From positions 83,994 to 147,993 of the forward strand of contig QWII01000011.1 in NCBI GenBank assembly GCA_021405325.1: 64,000 bases of DNA. Direction: 5' to 3'. The position numbers and the translations under genes were made by a program. This DNA comes from Caldilinea sp. CFX5. GTDB taxonomy: Bacteria > Chloroflexota > Anaerolineae > Caldilineales > Caldilineaceae. Within the stretch, counting starts at the first letter, position 1, and each line of letters begins with the position of its first letter. The notes under the pieces were generated by a model. It saw only the letters and a list, made by a program, of their open reading frames with translations. It made no database searches and had not been told where the DNA came from. Positions 25,554-34,012 of this stretch are shown piece after piece.

Positions 25554-26414
25554 ATGAGTAAACAAAGTACAACGGCGCAACTTGAACGACTCAAGCTCAA
25601 CTTGCGCCTCAAATTGGGGATCACAATCCTGGCGATCTTTGCGATTGCCAGCTTTACTCTGCCCTTTTTCACCACGGTCGATCCGTCACAGCAGGGCACC
25701 TATCTCAAGAGCATGCCCATCAGTTGGCAACACCCGCTGGGGACAAATTCGCAAGGGCAGGACATCTTTTGGTTTCTCGTCTTCGCCGTGCGCAATTCGC
25801 TGGCCCTGGGCATTGCCGTCAGCTTGTGTGTCACCGCAATTTCGACGCTGGTTGGACTGAGCGCCGGCTACATCGGCGGCTGGTATGAACGGGCTGTGAT
25901 GTTGCTGATCGACTCGTTTATCACGATTCCCGTGCTGCCGATTTTGATTGTGCTGGGTGCGCTGGTGCGTGGCCGCACGTCGTTTGTGATCGTGGGGCTA
26001 CTGCTGGTGATCTTTGGCTGGGCGTGGGGAGCGCGCACAGTGCGATCGATGGCGCTGTCGATTCGCGAGCGCGAGTTTGTCAATATGGCGCGCTTTTCCG
26101 GGGCGCGCACCTTCGACATTATCACCCGTGAAATCTTCCCCTATGTCTACGCCTATATGATTGTCGGCTTTATCAATACTGTCCTCTTCGCCATCAACAC
26201 CGAAGCGGCGCTGGCGGTGATCGGTCTTTCCAAAGTGGAAGTGCCGACGCTGGGGTCGATCATCTTTTGGGCGCTCAGTTACAACGCCCTCTTTATCGGC
26301 CAAACCACCTGGATCGTCGCGCCGATTATGGCGACGGTGCTGCTCTTTTTGGGGCTGTTTCTCACCTCGACCGGTTATAACGAACTGTTTGCGGCAAGAC
26401 GGGGGCGCGCATGA
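25554..26414 (+). CDS. ABC transporter permease, DppC/OppC type
   Basis: A 286-aa permease. Start 25554 (MSKQSTTAQLERLKLNLRLK) fits the DppC family; longer reading would translate the upstream palindrome. The first membrane span is about residues 23-45; the extracytoplasmic segment has HPLGTNSQGQDIFWFLVFA, typical of the family; the EAA loop is EREFVNMARFSGARTFDII. The stop overlaps the start of the first ATPase gene (ATGA), so translation is coupled. Confidence 0.9.
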   Translation: MSKQSTTAQLERLKLNLRLKLGITILAIFAIASFTLPFFTTVDPSQQGTYLKSMPISWQHPLGTNSQGQDIFWFLVFAVRNSLALGIAVSLCVTAISTLVGLSAGYIGGWYERAVMLLIDSFITIPVLPILIVLGALVRGRTSFVIVGLLLVIFGWAWGARTVRSMALSIREREFVNMARFSGARTFDIITREIFPYVYAYMIVGFINTVLFAINTEAALAVIGLSKVEVPTLGSIIFWALSYNALFIGQTTWIVAPIMATVLLFLGLFLTSTGYNELFAARRGRA

Positions 26415-27415
26415 TTCATTTAGATAACGTTGTTGCGACCTACACCACCCAGCGCGGCCAAGTCAACGCGGTGGATGGCATCAGCCTGACCATTCCCGAC
26501 GGTATCATTCTGGGCATTGCGGGGGAATCGGGCTGTGGCAAAAGCACCTTGATGAAGGTCATTTACGGCGACATTGGCTATCCGCTCTCGCTGGCGGTGG
26601 GGAAGGTGCGTTATGGTTTTGCCGACAAGGGCGGCCAGGAAGTGACCAGCCAAACCATCCAGCGCGAGTGGTTTCGCCGCATCTCCTACATCCCCCAAAG
26701 CTCGATGAGTTCATTGAACCCGGTGTTACGCATTCGCAAACAATTTGTCGATTTTCTGCCCCCCGGCGAGAACAAGACGCTGGTGCTGGAAAAGGTGCGC
26801 GACTATGTCAAGCAGTTGGGGCTGCCCGCCGAAGCGCTTGACGCCTATCCCCACCAACTCTCCGGCGGGATGCGCCAGCGTATCATGGTGGCGATGGCGA
26901 CCTTCTTCCGCCCCGAAATCATCCTGGCCGACGAGCCGACCACGGCGCTCGACGTGGTGGTGCAGAAGGGCATTCTGCTCCTACTTATGGAGTTGCAGGA
27001 GCAGATGAAGAACACGATCATCTTTGTGTCGCATGACATGGGGGTGCATTTCCAGATCACCCACAAGATGTTGATCATGTATGCGGCCAAGGCGGTGGAG
27101 TTTGGCGACTCGGAAAGCATCTTCCACGAGCCGTTGCACCCCTACACCCGCATGTTGATCAACGCCCTGCCCACCATCGGCGACACCCACACGCGCCAGG
27201 GGGTGGCCGGTCGCCCGCCCAGCCTGTGGGAGCCGCTACAAGGCTGCCGCTTTGCCGCCCGTTGTCCGCTGGCGACGGCGTTATGTCGATCCGTGGAACC
27301 AGCCTTTGTCGAGGTGAAGCCGGGTCATTTTGCCGCCTGTCACTATACCGATAGCCAGGTGGGGAGCAGCGCGCAAGTAGGACAGCCGGTAAAATTACAT
27401 GAGGTGGCGGCATGA
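26411..27415 (+). CDS. ABC transporter ATP-binding protein, DppD/OppD type
   Basis: A 334-aa ATPase. Walker A GESGCGKST (38-46), Q-loop SYIPQSSMSSLNPV, signature QLSGGMRQRIMVAMA, Walker B ILADEPTTALD and switch histidine VSHDMG. The C-terminal oligopeptide-transporter extension includes GRPPSLWEPLQGCRFAARCP, whose cysteines with later ones form the FeS-like/zinc cluster seen in OppD/DppD proteins. Overlaps the permease and the next ATPase gene by four bases each. Confidence 0.93.
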   Translation: MIHLDNVVATYTTQRGQVNAVDGISLTIPDGIILGIAGESGCGKSTLMKVIYGDIGYPLSLAVGKVRYGFADKGGQEVTSQTIQREWFRRISYIPQSSMSSLNPVLRIRKQFVDFLPPGENKTLVLEKVRDYVKQLGLPAEALDAYPHQLSGGMRQRIMVAMATFFRPEIILADEPTTALDVVVQKGILLLLMELQEQMKNTIIFVSHDMGVHFQITHKMLIMYAAKAVEFGDSESIFHEPLHPYTRMLINALPTIGDTHTRQGVAGRPPSLWEPLQGCRFAARCPLATALCRSVEPAFVEVKPGHFAACHYTDSQVGSSAQVGQPVKLHEVAA

Positions 27416-28374
27416 AAACAATTCTCAAAACCGAGGGCTTGAACAAAACTTACCGGCTCGGCACCTTCCCGCGCCGGGTGAGCATCAACGCCCTGGACGA
27501 TGTAACCTTCACTGTCGCCAGTGACGAGCCGGTTATCGCTAGTGTAGTGGGCGAATCTGGCAGTGGCAAGACGACGCTCGCCAAGGTGATCTTGCGGCTG
27601 ATCGAGCCGAATGCCGGGCAGGCGGTTGTTTATGATCGCGTGGTGGCCGGTCGCGGACAAAAGCCGGAGCAGACCGAATATCTCCGCACCGTGCAGCCGA
27701 TCTTTCAAAACCCCTTTGAAGCCTTTAGCAGTTACCGCACGGTCGATGCCTATCTTTATGAAACCGCCACCCGCGTCAGTAAACTGGACGAGGCAGCGGC
27801 GCGCACGGCCATGAGCGAAGCGTTGAGTGCGGTGGGTCTCAAGCTGGCGGATGTGGAGGGCAAGTATCCCAACCAATTCTCCGGCGGCGAACTCCAACGC
27901 GTCTCGATTGCACGGGCGCTGATCCCGCGCCCCAACATCATCATCGCCGACGAGCCGGTCAGCATGATCGACGCGTCGTTGCGGATGAACATTGTCAATC
28001 TCTTTCTGACGCTGAAACAGGATTACAAAACCAGCTTTCTCTACATCACCCACGATCTCGCCACCGCCTATTACATTAGCGACTATATCGCCGTCATGTA
28101 CCGCGGGACGATTGTCGAATTTGGCCGGGCGCGCACCGTGCTGGCCGAGCCGAAACATCCTTACACCCAACTGCTGCTCGATTCGATCCCGTCGCTCAAA
28201 TACAAATGGTCGCGCCGGAACTTTGTCGCGTCGGATCTGGAAACCAAGGAGTACCAGTTCAAGGGCTGCAAATTCTACAACCGCTGCCCCCTGGCCCAGG
28301 AAGTCTGTAAACACCAGCGGCCCCCGGCGCTCAAAAAAGACGATGGCCGCGAGGTCTATTGTCATTTTGCTTAA
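27412..28374 (+). CDS. ABC transporter ATP-binding protein, DppF/OppF type
   Basis: A 320-aa ATPase, partner of the preceding one. Walker A GESGSGKTT (47-55), PIFQNPFEAFSSYRTVDAYL for the Q-loop, signature FSGGELQRVSIARAL, Walker B IIADEPVSMID and H-loop ITHDLA. The C-terminal cysteine region GCKFYNRCPLAQEVC is present. Its Walker B has VSMID in place of the commoner TSALD, as often seen in OppF-type subunits. It completes the importer. Confidence 0.93.
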   Translation: MKTILKTEGLNKTYRLGTFPRRVSINALDDVTFTVASDEPVIASVVGESGSGKTTLAKVILRLIEPNAGQAVVYDRVVAGRGQKPEQTEYLRTVQPIFQNPFEAFSSYRTVDAYLYETATRVSKLDEAAARTAMSEALSAVGLKLADVEGKYPNQFSGGELQRVSIARALIPRPNIIIADEPVSMIDASLRMNIVNLFLTLKQDYKTSFLYITHDLATAYYISDYIAVMYRGTIVEFGRARTVLAEPKHPYTQLLLDSIPSLKYKWSRRNFVASDLETKEYQFKGCKFYNRCPLAQEVCKHQRPPALKKDDGREVYCHFA

Positions 28375-28404
28375 ACTACGCCAACGATAGGAGAGTAATG
28401 ATCA

Positions 28405-29316
28405 ATGAGCGACTTTACCGTGTTCGACGTGGTCTTTCCGCCCGCGGCCAAGCAACGGGTGATCGTCAACACCGATGCCAAGAACGAGGCCGACGACCAA
28501 TATGCAATCGTGCAGGCGGTGCTGACGCCCTCCTTTGAGTTGCATGGCATTATTCCCGCCCATTTTGGCACGGCCAAGTCGGCCACCAGTATGCAGGACA
28601 GCTACGATGAGACCATGTTGCTCCTGCGGCTCATGGGACTGGAAGGTGCGGTACGGGTCGAAGCTGGCGCAACACACGCCATGCCGGATGAAGCGACCCC
28701 GGTTGACTCCCCCGGCGCGCGGCTGATCATTGCGGAGGCGATGAAGGACGATGAGCGACCGCTGCATATCGCCTTCTACGGGCCGCTCACGGATATGGCC
28801 TCCGCCCTTCGTCTGGAGCCGCAGATCGAACAGCGGAATATTCGTGTGATCTGGATTGGCGGCGGCGCTTGGCCCAGCGGTGGCCGCGAGTACAACCTTT
28901 CCAATGACATTCACGCCGCCAATGTGGTGATGAAGTCGAATTTGACGGTCTGGCAGGTGCCGAGAAGCACTTACCGGACAATGGGCGTCACCTACGCTGA
29001 ACTGATCGAGAAAGTCTACCCCCAGGGCGAAATTGGCAAATACCTGGTCGAGCAGCTCTTGGCGCACAATGCGAAGACACGCCCAGAGATGGAATACCGT
29101 TCGCTGGGGGATTCCCCCTGTATCGGCATCATTATGGACCCTGAGTGTGGCGCCTTCTCGTGGCGTCCCGCTCCGACGTTTGACCAGCAGATGCACTACA
29201 TCCACAGCGGTCAGTACCGCCCCATCCGCGTCTACGAGAATGTGAACACCCGTTTCATCCACGAGGATCTTTTCGCGAAGCTGGCGCAGTTCATTCGACG
29301 TGGGTCAAGACTTTAG
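28405..29316 (+). CDS. Nucleoside hydrolase (IunH)-like protein
   Basis: A 303-aa protein of the inosine-uridine nucleoside hydrolase fold. The usual DTDxGxDD calcium motif appears as VNTDAKNEADDQYAI (21-35), keeping three aspartates but with a two-residue insertion. Other family parts are FYGPLTDMASALR, VIWIGGGAWPSGGREYNL and the strand with NDIHAANVV. Altered metal loops of this kind suggest a substrate other than common nucleosides, perhaps another N- or O-riboside. It follows the importer by 30 bp and is probably in the same operon, so an imported glycoside is a reasonable substrate. Confidence 0.8.
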   Translation: MSDFTVFDVVFPPAAKQRVIVNTDAKNEADDQYAIVQAVLTPSFELHGIIPAHFGTAKSATSMQDSYDETMLLLRLMGLEGAVRVEAGATHAMPDEATPVDSPGARLIIAEAMKDDERPLHIAFYGPLTDMASALRLEPQIEQRNIRVIWIGGGAWPSGGREYNLSNDIHAANVVMKSNLTVWQVPRSTYRTMGVTYAELIEKVYPQGEIGKYLVEQLLAHNAKTRPEMEYRSLGDSPCIGIIMDPECGAFSWRPAPTFDQQMHYIHSGQYRPIRVYENVNTRFIHEDLFAKLAQFIRRGSRL

Positions 29317-29396
29317 TTGAGTGACTGTCTAATTTTTAAGGATTCAAGCGGTCTATCAATGGCGTTCTGCTGTTCAAAGCGAACAGATTTCATCTC

Positions 29397-29419
29397 GTTC
29401 CCACGGAGACCGTGGGAAC
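29397..29419. repeat. Perfect 10-bp hairpin GTTCCCACGG
   Basis: GTTCCCACGG and its complement separated by three bases, in the gap between the nucleoside hydrolase and the second glycosidase. No T tract follows. Confidence 0.65.
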
Positions 29420-29469
29420 CAGTAGCTAACCTTCATGAAGTATAAAGTCTAGCTGAAGGAACACAAGTA

Positions 29470-30966
29470 ATGACAACGAATCAACCAGTACAAATCGAAC
29501 AATGGGGTATCTTTGAAGTCGTACTCAACGGCAGCGCCGCCGGTAATCCTTTCCTGGATGTCGAACTGACGGCCCAATTTTCCTACAAGCACCGCACCAT
29601 TGAAGTTGACGGCTTTTATGATGGCGATGGCATCTATCGTGTGCGCTTTATGCCCGATACCCAGGGCGAGTGGCGCTATCGCACCCAGAGCAATCGCGCC
29701 GAACTGAGTGGGGTGGAAGGCGCTTTCACCTGTGTTGCCCCCAGCGCCGGCAATCACGGGCCGGTGAGTGTGACCAACACCTACCACTTCACCTACGCTG
29801 ACGGCACGCCCTACAAACAGATCGGCACCACCTGTTATGTCTGGAATCTCCAAGGGGAAGAACTAGAGGCGCAGACGTTGGCAACGCTGGCGCAGGCCCC
29901 CTTTAACAAGATCCGTTTCTGCGTCTTCCCGAAACATTATCGCTACAACGAGAACGAGCCGGCGCAGTACCCCTTCCCTTGTCTCTCTAAAGGGAGCAGC
30001 AAGTGGCTGGGCAGTAACAAGAGCGAAATCCGCCAAGGGTGGCGCTTTGACTTTGAGCGCTTTGAACCGGCCTATTTCCAACACCTGGAACAACGGGTGG
30101 GCCAACTGCGCGACCTGGGCATTGAGGCCGATCTGATCCTCTTCCACCCTTACGACCGTTGGGGCTTTTCCACCATGACGGCTGAACAGGATGATCGCTA
30201 CCTGCGTTACGTGGTGGCGCGGCTGGCGGCCTATCGCAACATCTGGTGGTCGATGGCCAACGAGTTTGATCTGATGGACGACAAAAAGATGGCAGATTGG
30301 GATCGCTTCTTCCATGTCGTGCAGGCGAGCGACCCCTATCAACACCTGTGCTCGATCCACAATTGTCGCGTCTTTTACGACCATAGCAAACCGTGGGTCA
30401 CGCACCAGAGCATTCAACATCGCGATCTGACCCTTACCAACACCTGGCGCGAGCAGGCCAAAAAGCCGGTCGTGGTCGATGAGTGCGCCTATGAAGGCAA
30501 CATCCCCATGGGCTGGGGGAATATCTCGGCACGGGAGATGGTGCATCGCTTCTGGGAAGGCACGGCCCGCGGCGGCTATGTCGGCCACGGCGAAACCTAT
30601 CTCCACCCCGAAGCGATCCTCTGGTGGGCCAAAGGGGGCGTGTTGCATGGCGAAAGCGCCCCGCGCCTCGCCTTCCTGCGTCAGATTTTGGAAGCGGGGC
30701 CGGTCGAAGGGTTGAATCCCGCGGAGGGCGTCCTGCGGATGCACCCCTGCGCCGGCAAGGAGCATGAGTATTACCTGATCTACCCCGGCGTCTCGCAACC
30801 GGCGCTGCTGGAAATCACTCTGCCGGAAGGTGAAGAATACCAGGCGGAGGTGGTCGATACATGGGGCATGACGGTCACCCAAAGCAAGGAAACCTACAGT
30901 GGACGAGTGGACATTTCCTTGCCGGGGAAGGCGTATCATGCGCTGATTCTGCGGCGGGTTCGCTGA
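29470..30966 (+). CDS. DUF5060 glycoside hydrolase, GH5-like TIM barrel
   Basis: A 498-aa cytoplasmic protein without signal peptide. Residues 1-95 form a DUF5060 beta-sandwich ([40 protein letters not shown]). The catalytic barrel follows: [34 protein letters not shown], then [11 protein letters not shown] with candidate acid/base E265 and [10 protein letters not shown] with candidate nucleophile E338, the clan GH-A layout. The C-terminal 80 residues form a small beta domain. It is a distant relative of the apiosidase-like protein at 20221 and may cleave another linkage in the same imported glycan. The exact specificity is unknown. Confidence 0.82.
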   Translation: MTTNQPVQIEQWGIFEVVLNGSAAGNPFLDVELTAQFSYKHRTIEVDGFYDGDGIYRVRFMPDTQGEWRYRTQSNRAELSGVEGAFTCVAPSAGNHGPVSVTNTYHFTYADGTPYKQIGTTCYVWNLQGEELEAQTLATLAQAPFNKIRFCVFPKHYRYNENEPAQYPFPCLSKGSSKWLGSNKSEIRQGWRFDFERFEPAYFQHLEQRVGQLRDLGIEADLILFHPYDRWGFSTMTAEQDDRYLRYVVARLAAYRNIWWSMANEFDLMDDKKMADWDRFFHVVQASDPYQHLCSIHNCRVFYDHSKPWVTHQSIQHRDLTLTNTWREQAKKPVVVDECAYEGNIPMGWGNISAREMVHRFWEGTARGGYVGHGETYLHPEAILWWAKGGVLHGESAPRLAFLRQILEAGPVEGLNPAEGVLRMHPCAGKEHEYYLIYPGVSQPALLEITLPEGEEYQAEVVDTWGMTVTQSKETYSGRVDISLPGKAYHALILRRVR

Positions 30967-30996
30967 GAATATAACAACGAAAGTCATGCCACAGCA

Positions 30997-31070
30997 ATAT
31001 CACCGCGAATCATTGGGATTAGCGAATCGTTTCGGAAAAATTCGCTAATCCCAATGATTCGCGGTGATAT
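30997..31070. repeat. Perfect 31-bp inverted repeat
   Basis: ATATCACCGCGAATCATTGG (start of left arm 30997-31027) is exactly complementary to 31040-31070, loop 12 bases. It lies 30 bp after the glycosidase stop. The arm contains the imperfect tandem GCGAATCATTGGGATTAGCGAAT. Confidence 0.9.
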
Positions 31071-31391
31071 GACCAGCCCCGCCCTCTTCCAAATGCAACC
31101 GCTCATACTCAACTCTGCCTCACTTCTCGCTTGATCCACACCAGCCATTGTAACAATTCTTGTAGCACTTCTTGTAGCGTTTAGTTGCTGTTATGCGCAC
31201 TACTTTTGTGGTGAAATAGAATTATCAAACGACAGAGTACGTCGCCGGAGTGAGAGCCGCAGCACTTGGCTCAGTCCACCTGGGAAACGGTTGTCAAAAT
31301 GTTGGGGCAACAGGAGATCGAAGCCGAAGTCACGGTGTGGCGAACCGCCACCTGGGGAAATTAATGGAATCACAAACAAGAGGAGAGTTTT
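31071..31391. other. Gap of about 320 bases, no convincing gene
   Basis: Between the palindrome and the small gene at 31392. A short plus-strand frame from about 31250 reads AQSTWETVVKMLGQQEIEAE then VTVWRTATWGN before a stop. It looks protein-like but has no start codon and a TGA just upstream, so it may be a gene remnant. The segment 31225-31370 has several possible stems but I recognise no known RNA family. Confidence 0.35.
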
Positions 31392-31613
31392 ATGAACAAC
31401 TTATTTGGCGCCTACAATGAATATGAGCTAACCCAACAACGCCTTGCCGAACGACGCCAGGAAGCGGCGCGCTGGCGAGCGGTTCGTAGCGCCCAAACGC
31501 CAGGGAACTTTTGGCGATTTCTACACCAACTCCGTTTCCTCTTCAGCATGGAGTCACGCGTCATCACCTGGTCGCCACGACCGGCGCCGGTTGACAAAGC
31601 GCTCTATGGCTGA
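31392..31613 (+). CDS. Small basic protein, unknown
   Basis: A 73-aa protein with a strong GAGGAGAG ribosome site seven bases before ATG 31392. It is rich in arginine and aromatic residues: YELTQQRLAERRQEAARWR as an amphipathic helix, then NFWRFLHQLRFLFSMES as a possible short hydrophobic helix. The stop is followed 40 bases later by a clear terminator, so it is probably a separately ended small transcript. I do not recognise a family. Confidence 0.6.
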   Translation: MNNLFGAYNEYELTQQRLAERRQEAARWRAVRSAQTPGNFWRFLHQLRFLFSMESRVITWSPRPAPVDKALYG

Positions 31614-31655
31614 GAGGACATAGAGCCATGAAAAACAGCATAGCAGCCATTTGTT

Positions 31656-31690
31656 GACCCATCGGTGACGCCGGTGGGTCTTTGTTTTTT
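31656..31690 (+). terminator. Rho-independent terminator
   Basis: GACCCATCGG-TGACG-CCGGTGGGTC, a 10-bp stem with one G-U pair and 5-base loop, followed by TTTGTTTTTT. One of the few hairpins in this window with a proper T tract. It ends the transcript of the small gene at 31392. Confidence 0.85.
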
Positions 31691-31715
31691 GGGCGCAGTT
31701 CAAGTTTGGGGTGCG

Positions 31716-31749
31716 AGACCTGTCAGGTTTCCAAAAACCTGACAGGTCT
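31716..31749. repeat. Perfect 15-bp hairpin AGACCTGTCAGGTTT
   Basis: Arms 31716-31730 and 31735-31749 with a four-base loop. Each arm itself contains ACCTGTCAGGT, a nested palindrome. It lies between the terminator and the mannonate dehydratase-like gene; the remaining gap to 31921 shows no other feature. Confidence 0.8.
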
Positions 31750-31921
31750 GCCCCAGGTTGAAAGAGACCCTTTATTATTTTTTGGCGATTTTACGAAATA
31801 ACACAAATTCAGTATGATTAGGCTCTATCGTTCTTTATCCAACAGGTAACAGGTTACCGGCGATAACACCGGCCTGCTTACCCATGCGCCACAAGCGCGT
31901 AGAAACAAACCGAGGTAAACG

Positions 31922-32923
31922 ATGAGTGCTACCGAACTCCCCATGCGCATTGCGCTCGGTCAGACCAACCAACTGACCGATGAGATCATCACCTTTGCCC
32001 ACCAGACGGGCATCACCGACATTCAGTTCAACATGTTTCACGGTTCGCCTCACCTGTCCGGCGACAGCAGTTGGGAGTATATGGATTTAGTGCGGTTGCG
32101 CACCAGTTGTGAAGATGCCGGCTTGCGGCTCAATGCCATTGAAAATGTTCCGATCAAGTTCTATGACAAAGCGATGCTCGGCCTGCCCGGTCGCGATGAG
32201 CAGATCGAGAACATGCGCAAGACGATCCACAACATGGGTCGTGCCGGGATTCCGATCTTTGGCTATCACTTTGTCGTCCTGGGCGTCTGGCGCACCTCCA
32301 ACACGGCCCGCGCCCGTGGCGGCGCGCACACGACCGCCTTTGACTATGAATTAGCCAAGAATGCGCCGGCCGCCTTTGGTCGCGAATACACCGACGAAGA
32401 GATGTGGGCGAACTACGAATATTTTATCAAAGGCATCCTGCCCGCCGCCGAAGAAGCTGGAGTGAAACTGGCGCTCCACCCCGATGACCCGCCCGTGCCG
32501 TCGCTGGGTGGCGTGGCGCGCATTATGCGCAGTCACGAAGCCTTCAAGCGGGCAATGGAACTTGGCAACAGTCCCAACCACGGTCTCGACTTCTGTGTCG
32601 GCTCCTGGTCGGAGATGAGTCCTGATGAGTGCCTCACCGGTCTACGCTACTTTGCCGAACGGGGCAAGATTTTCTATGTCCACTTTCGCGATGTGCTGGG
32701 GTCGGTGCCCAACTTCCGCGAAGCCTTTATCGGCGAGGGCAATCTCAACATGTTCAAAGTGATGAAAACCCTTAAGGATCACAACTTCAAGGGCTTCCTG
32801 ATCGACGACCATGTGCCGCGCATGGTCAACGACAGTGGCTGGGTCGGCCTCAGTCGCGCCTTTGCCAATGGGCAGATGGTGACGATGTTGGAGTTGCTCA
32901 ATAGTGGAGCATTAGCAAACTGA
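31922..32923 (+). CDS. Mannonate dehydratase (UxuA)-like TIM-barrel protein
   Basis: A 333-aa protein, shorter than the usual UxuA of about 350-390. It has the xylose-isomerase-like barrel and the UxuA hallmark LALHPDDPPVPSLGGVARIM, along with FGYHFVVLGVWRTSNTARAR, YVHFRDVLGSVPNFREAFIG and FLIDDHVPR with conserved metal ligands. Mannonate dehydratase converts D-mannonate to 2-keto-3-deoxygluconate in uronate breakdown. AGGTAAACG precedes ATG 31922. Uronates are abundant in pectin, which agrees with the plant-glycan theme, but short UxuA-like proteins may act on other sugar acids. Confidence 0.82.
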   Translation: MSATELPMRIALGQTNQLTDEIITFAHQTGITDIQFNMFHGSPHLSGDSSWEYMDLVRLRTSCEDAGLRLNAIENVPIKFYDKAMLGLPGRDEQIENMRKTIHNMGRAGIPIFGYHFVVLGVWRTSNTARARGGAHTTAFDYELAKNAPAAFGREYTDEEMWANYEYFIKGILPAAEEAGVKLALHPDDPPVPSLGGVARIMRSHEAFKRAMELGNSPNHGLDFCVGSWSEMSPDECLTGLRYFAERGKIFYVHFRDVLGSVPNFREAFIGEGNLNMFKVMKTLKDHNFKGFLIDDHVPRMVNDSGWVGLSRAFANGQMVTMLELLNSGALAN

Positions 32924-32998
32924 ATTAGTTACCACGGATAGGAAGGAGCACAGATAGAAAAAACATCCGTGCTCCTTCCTATCCGTGGTAACTGAATT
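32923..32998. repeat. Inverted repeat, arms of about 29 bp
   Basis: AATTAGTTACCACGGATAGG (start of the left arm, to 32951) pairs with 32969-32998 with one bulge. The left arm begins at the last base of the UxuA-like stop codon. The arms repeat the pattern GGATAGGAAGGAGCAC. Confidence 0.82.
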
Positions 32999-33025
32999 TT
33001 CATCGAAAGGATCGACAAACGGCTT

Positions 33026-33853
33026 ATGAGTATTTTAAGTACAGAAGATCATGCCTTTTGGGAAGAGAACGGCTACCTGATTGTACCTAATGTGGCGCCC
33101 AAAGCCGATTTGGATGCCGTAGTCGATGTTATTTGGGACTTTTTACAGATGGATCGCAATGATCCGGAAACCTGGTATAGCCAACCGCCGTGGCATAGTC
33201 GCGCCGGGATGGCCCATGTCTACCATCACCAGGCGCTGTGGAACAATCGCCAGGCGCCACGCATTCATCATGCGTTTAGCGAACTCTTTGGCACGGAGAA
33301 GCTATGGGTTAGCTTGGATCGCGCTAACATGAACCCGCCGGCGCGCCCGGATTGGGATTACCAGGGCTTTATTCACTGGGACTTTGACCCGCTCACCTGG
33401 CCGATTGGGTTGCGTGTGCAGGGCGTCCTCTGCTTGACCGACACCGACGAGGCGCAAGGCGGCTTTCAGTGCATCCCCGGATCACACAAACAAGTGCCGG
33501 AAATCGTGGCGCGTCAACAGCCGGGTGCGAATCTGCGCAGCCCCGACATCACCGGCATGACGGTCAAACACCTGGGCGGCAAGGCCGGCGATCTTATTAT
33601 CTGGCACACGGGTCTGCTCCACGGCAACGGGCGCAACCAGACTGATCGCCCCCGGCTGGCGCAATACATCAGCATGTTCCCCGCCAAGCCCAATGACGAA
33701 GCCAACCGCCAGGCCCGCATCGCTTCCTGGCGCAACCGCACCGCCCCCGGTTCGTTCCCTGTGGATACCGCTCGCCGCTGGGAAGAGACGCATTATGAGA
33801 CGGCGCAACTGACAGCGTTGGGGGAGAAGTTGTTAGGGTTAACGCCGTGGTAG
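33026..33853 (+). CDS. Phytanoyl-CoA dioxygenase (PhyH) family protein, second paralogue
   Basis: A 275-aa Fe(II)/2-oxoglutarate oxygenase-like protein. Iron ligands H117 and D119 lie in GFIHWDFDPLTWPIG; the distal histidine lies in DLIIWHTGLLHGNGRNQTD, followed by RPRLAQYISM with the likely 2-oxoglutarate-binding arginine. GFQCIPGSHKQVP is also typical. It is only distantly similar to the PhyH protein at 11018. Its place after the UxuA-like gene suggests a role in modifying a sugar or plant metabolite, but the substrate is unknown. Confidence 0.82.
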   Translation: MSILSTEDHAFWEENGYLIVPNVAPKADLDAVVDVIWDFLQMDRNDPETWYSQPPWHSRAGMAHVYHHQALWNNRQAPRIHHAFSELFGTEKLWVSLDRANMNPPARPDWDYQGFIHWDFDPLTWPIGLRVQGVLCLTDTDEAQGGFQCIPGSHKQVPEIVARQQPGANLRSPDITGMTVKHLGGKAGDLIIWHTGLLHGNGRNQTDRPRLAQYISMFPAKPNDEANRQARIASWRNRTAPGSFPVDTARRWEETHYETAQLTALGEKLLGLTPW

Positions 33854-33942
33854 CATGTGGGCCATAGTCTTACATTGCGTAATCTGAATTCCATTTTTCA
33901 TGGCGGCAAAGCGCATAACCTTCTTCTTACACCTATGAGAAC

Positions 33943-33990
33943 AGGACGAAACAGGTGAGAAAAGTATAATACTTTCGTCACCTGTTTCCT
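33943..33990. repeat. Imperfect inverted repeat
   Basis: GGACGAAACAGGTGA pairs with TCACCTGTTTCCT around an AT-rich centre. It lies between the convergent PhyH and nuclease-like genes and is a candidate bidirectional transcript end. Confidence 0.6.
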
Positions 33991-34012
33991 GGAAATAGTT
34001 GCGCATGGCGGG

